From Acuticoccus kalidii (GTDB taxonomy: Bacteria; Pseudomonadota; Alphaproteobacteria; Rhizobiales; Amorphaceae): 64,000 bases of DNA. The notes beneath the pieces were generated by a model. It saw only the letters and a list, made by a program, of their open reading frames with translations, searched no databases and had not been told where the DNA came from. Positions 63,929 to 64,000 of this stretch are shown one piece after another. Each line of letters begins with the position of its first letter. Positions within the stretch are counted from its first letter, which is position 1. The position numbers were made by a program, and so were the translations under genes. Where the stretch lies: the NCBI RefSeq assembly GCF_021556395.1, contig NZ_JAKGCS010000010.1, positions 222,873 to 286,872 of the forward strand. Reading direction: 5' to 3'.

Positions 63929-64000
63929 GCCACCGTTGTCCCGAAGGGGGCGATGGCGACCGCGGTCGCCGGGTCCATCATGCGGCGAGGGTGGGCCGTG

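Overview
The window is GC-rich chromosomal DNA of an alphaproteobacterium, most likely of the order Hyphomicrobiales (Rhizobiales). The evidence is a complete PhyR-NepR-EcfG general stress response locus, HWE-family histidine kinases, late cobalamin genes of the aerobic (CobN) type, glnB-glnA behind a sigma-54-like promoter, and the order tig-clpP-clpX-lon-hupB. I cannot name the genus. I see no phage, transposon, integron or CRISPR array.

Layout. 1-1.6 kb: the 5' part of a large FG-GAP/cadherin-type surface protein, apparently frameshifted. 1.7-8 kb: a LysR regulator divergent from an NMT1/SsuA-type ABC importer with two permeases, followed by a NodB-fold deacetylase and a 'core' MetE-like zinc methyltransferase. 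8-11.8 kb: type II NADH dehydrogenase, a two-helix potassium channel, a CPA1-type antiporter and a small SH3-like protein. 12.1-13.7 kb: a TPP riboswitch before thiM-thiE. 13.9-23.7 kb: tRNA-Asn and the cobalamin genes cobU(P)-cobW-cobN-cobO-cobQ, with cbiB and cobC on the other strand. 23.8-27.3 kb: glnB-glnA and a divergent NAD(P)HX repair enzyme. 27.3-35.2 kb: tRNA-Leu, tig with a His/Asp-rich tail, clpP, clpX, lon and hupB.

35.4-44.8 kb is a stress island: an AI-2E-family permease, a YihY/BrkB protein, CsbD, a membrane HWE kinase, a PNPOx-fold protein, nepR-ecfG divergent from phyR, a class II photolyase and an exported protein of unknown function. The nepR/phyR gap holds one inverted element that reads as a full EcfG promoter on both strands. 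A second exact EcfG promoter precedes the exported protein, and a weaker one precedes the PNPOx-fold gene. 44.9-53.4 kb: an MFS permease, a 1519-residue CheB-CheR-PAS-GAF-PAS-HWE kinase-receiver hybrid, a 2-keto-4-pentenoate hydratase-like protein and an MsbA-like ABC exporter.

53.6-64 kb is accessory metabolism: an ETHE1/Blh-like metallo-hydrolase and a YeiH-type permease (a possible sulfide/sulfite pair), then a catabolic island with an IclR regulator, two SDRs, a ferredoxin-FAD-BFD fusion dehydrogenase, an OYE-type flavin reductase, a DapA-family enzyme and a DAO-type flavoprotein. The fusion and the DAO protein resemble the three subunits of D-hydroxyproline dehydrogenase/HCN synthase. 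With the DapA-like enzyme they suggest breakdown of a hydroxyproline-like cyclic amino acid. The cluster probably continues beyond the right edge. GTGCGCA-type inverted repeats in two of its promoter gaps are candidate IclR operators.
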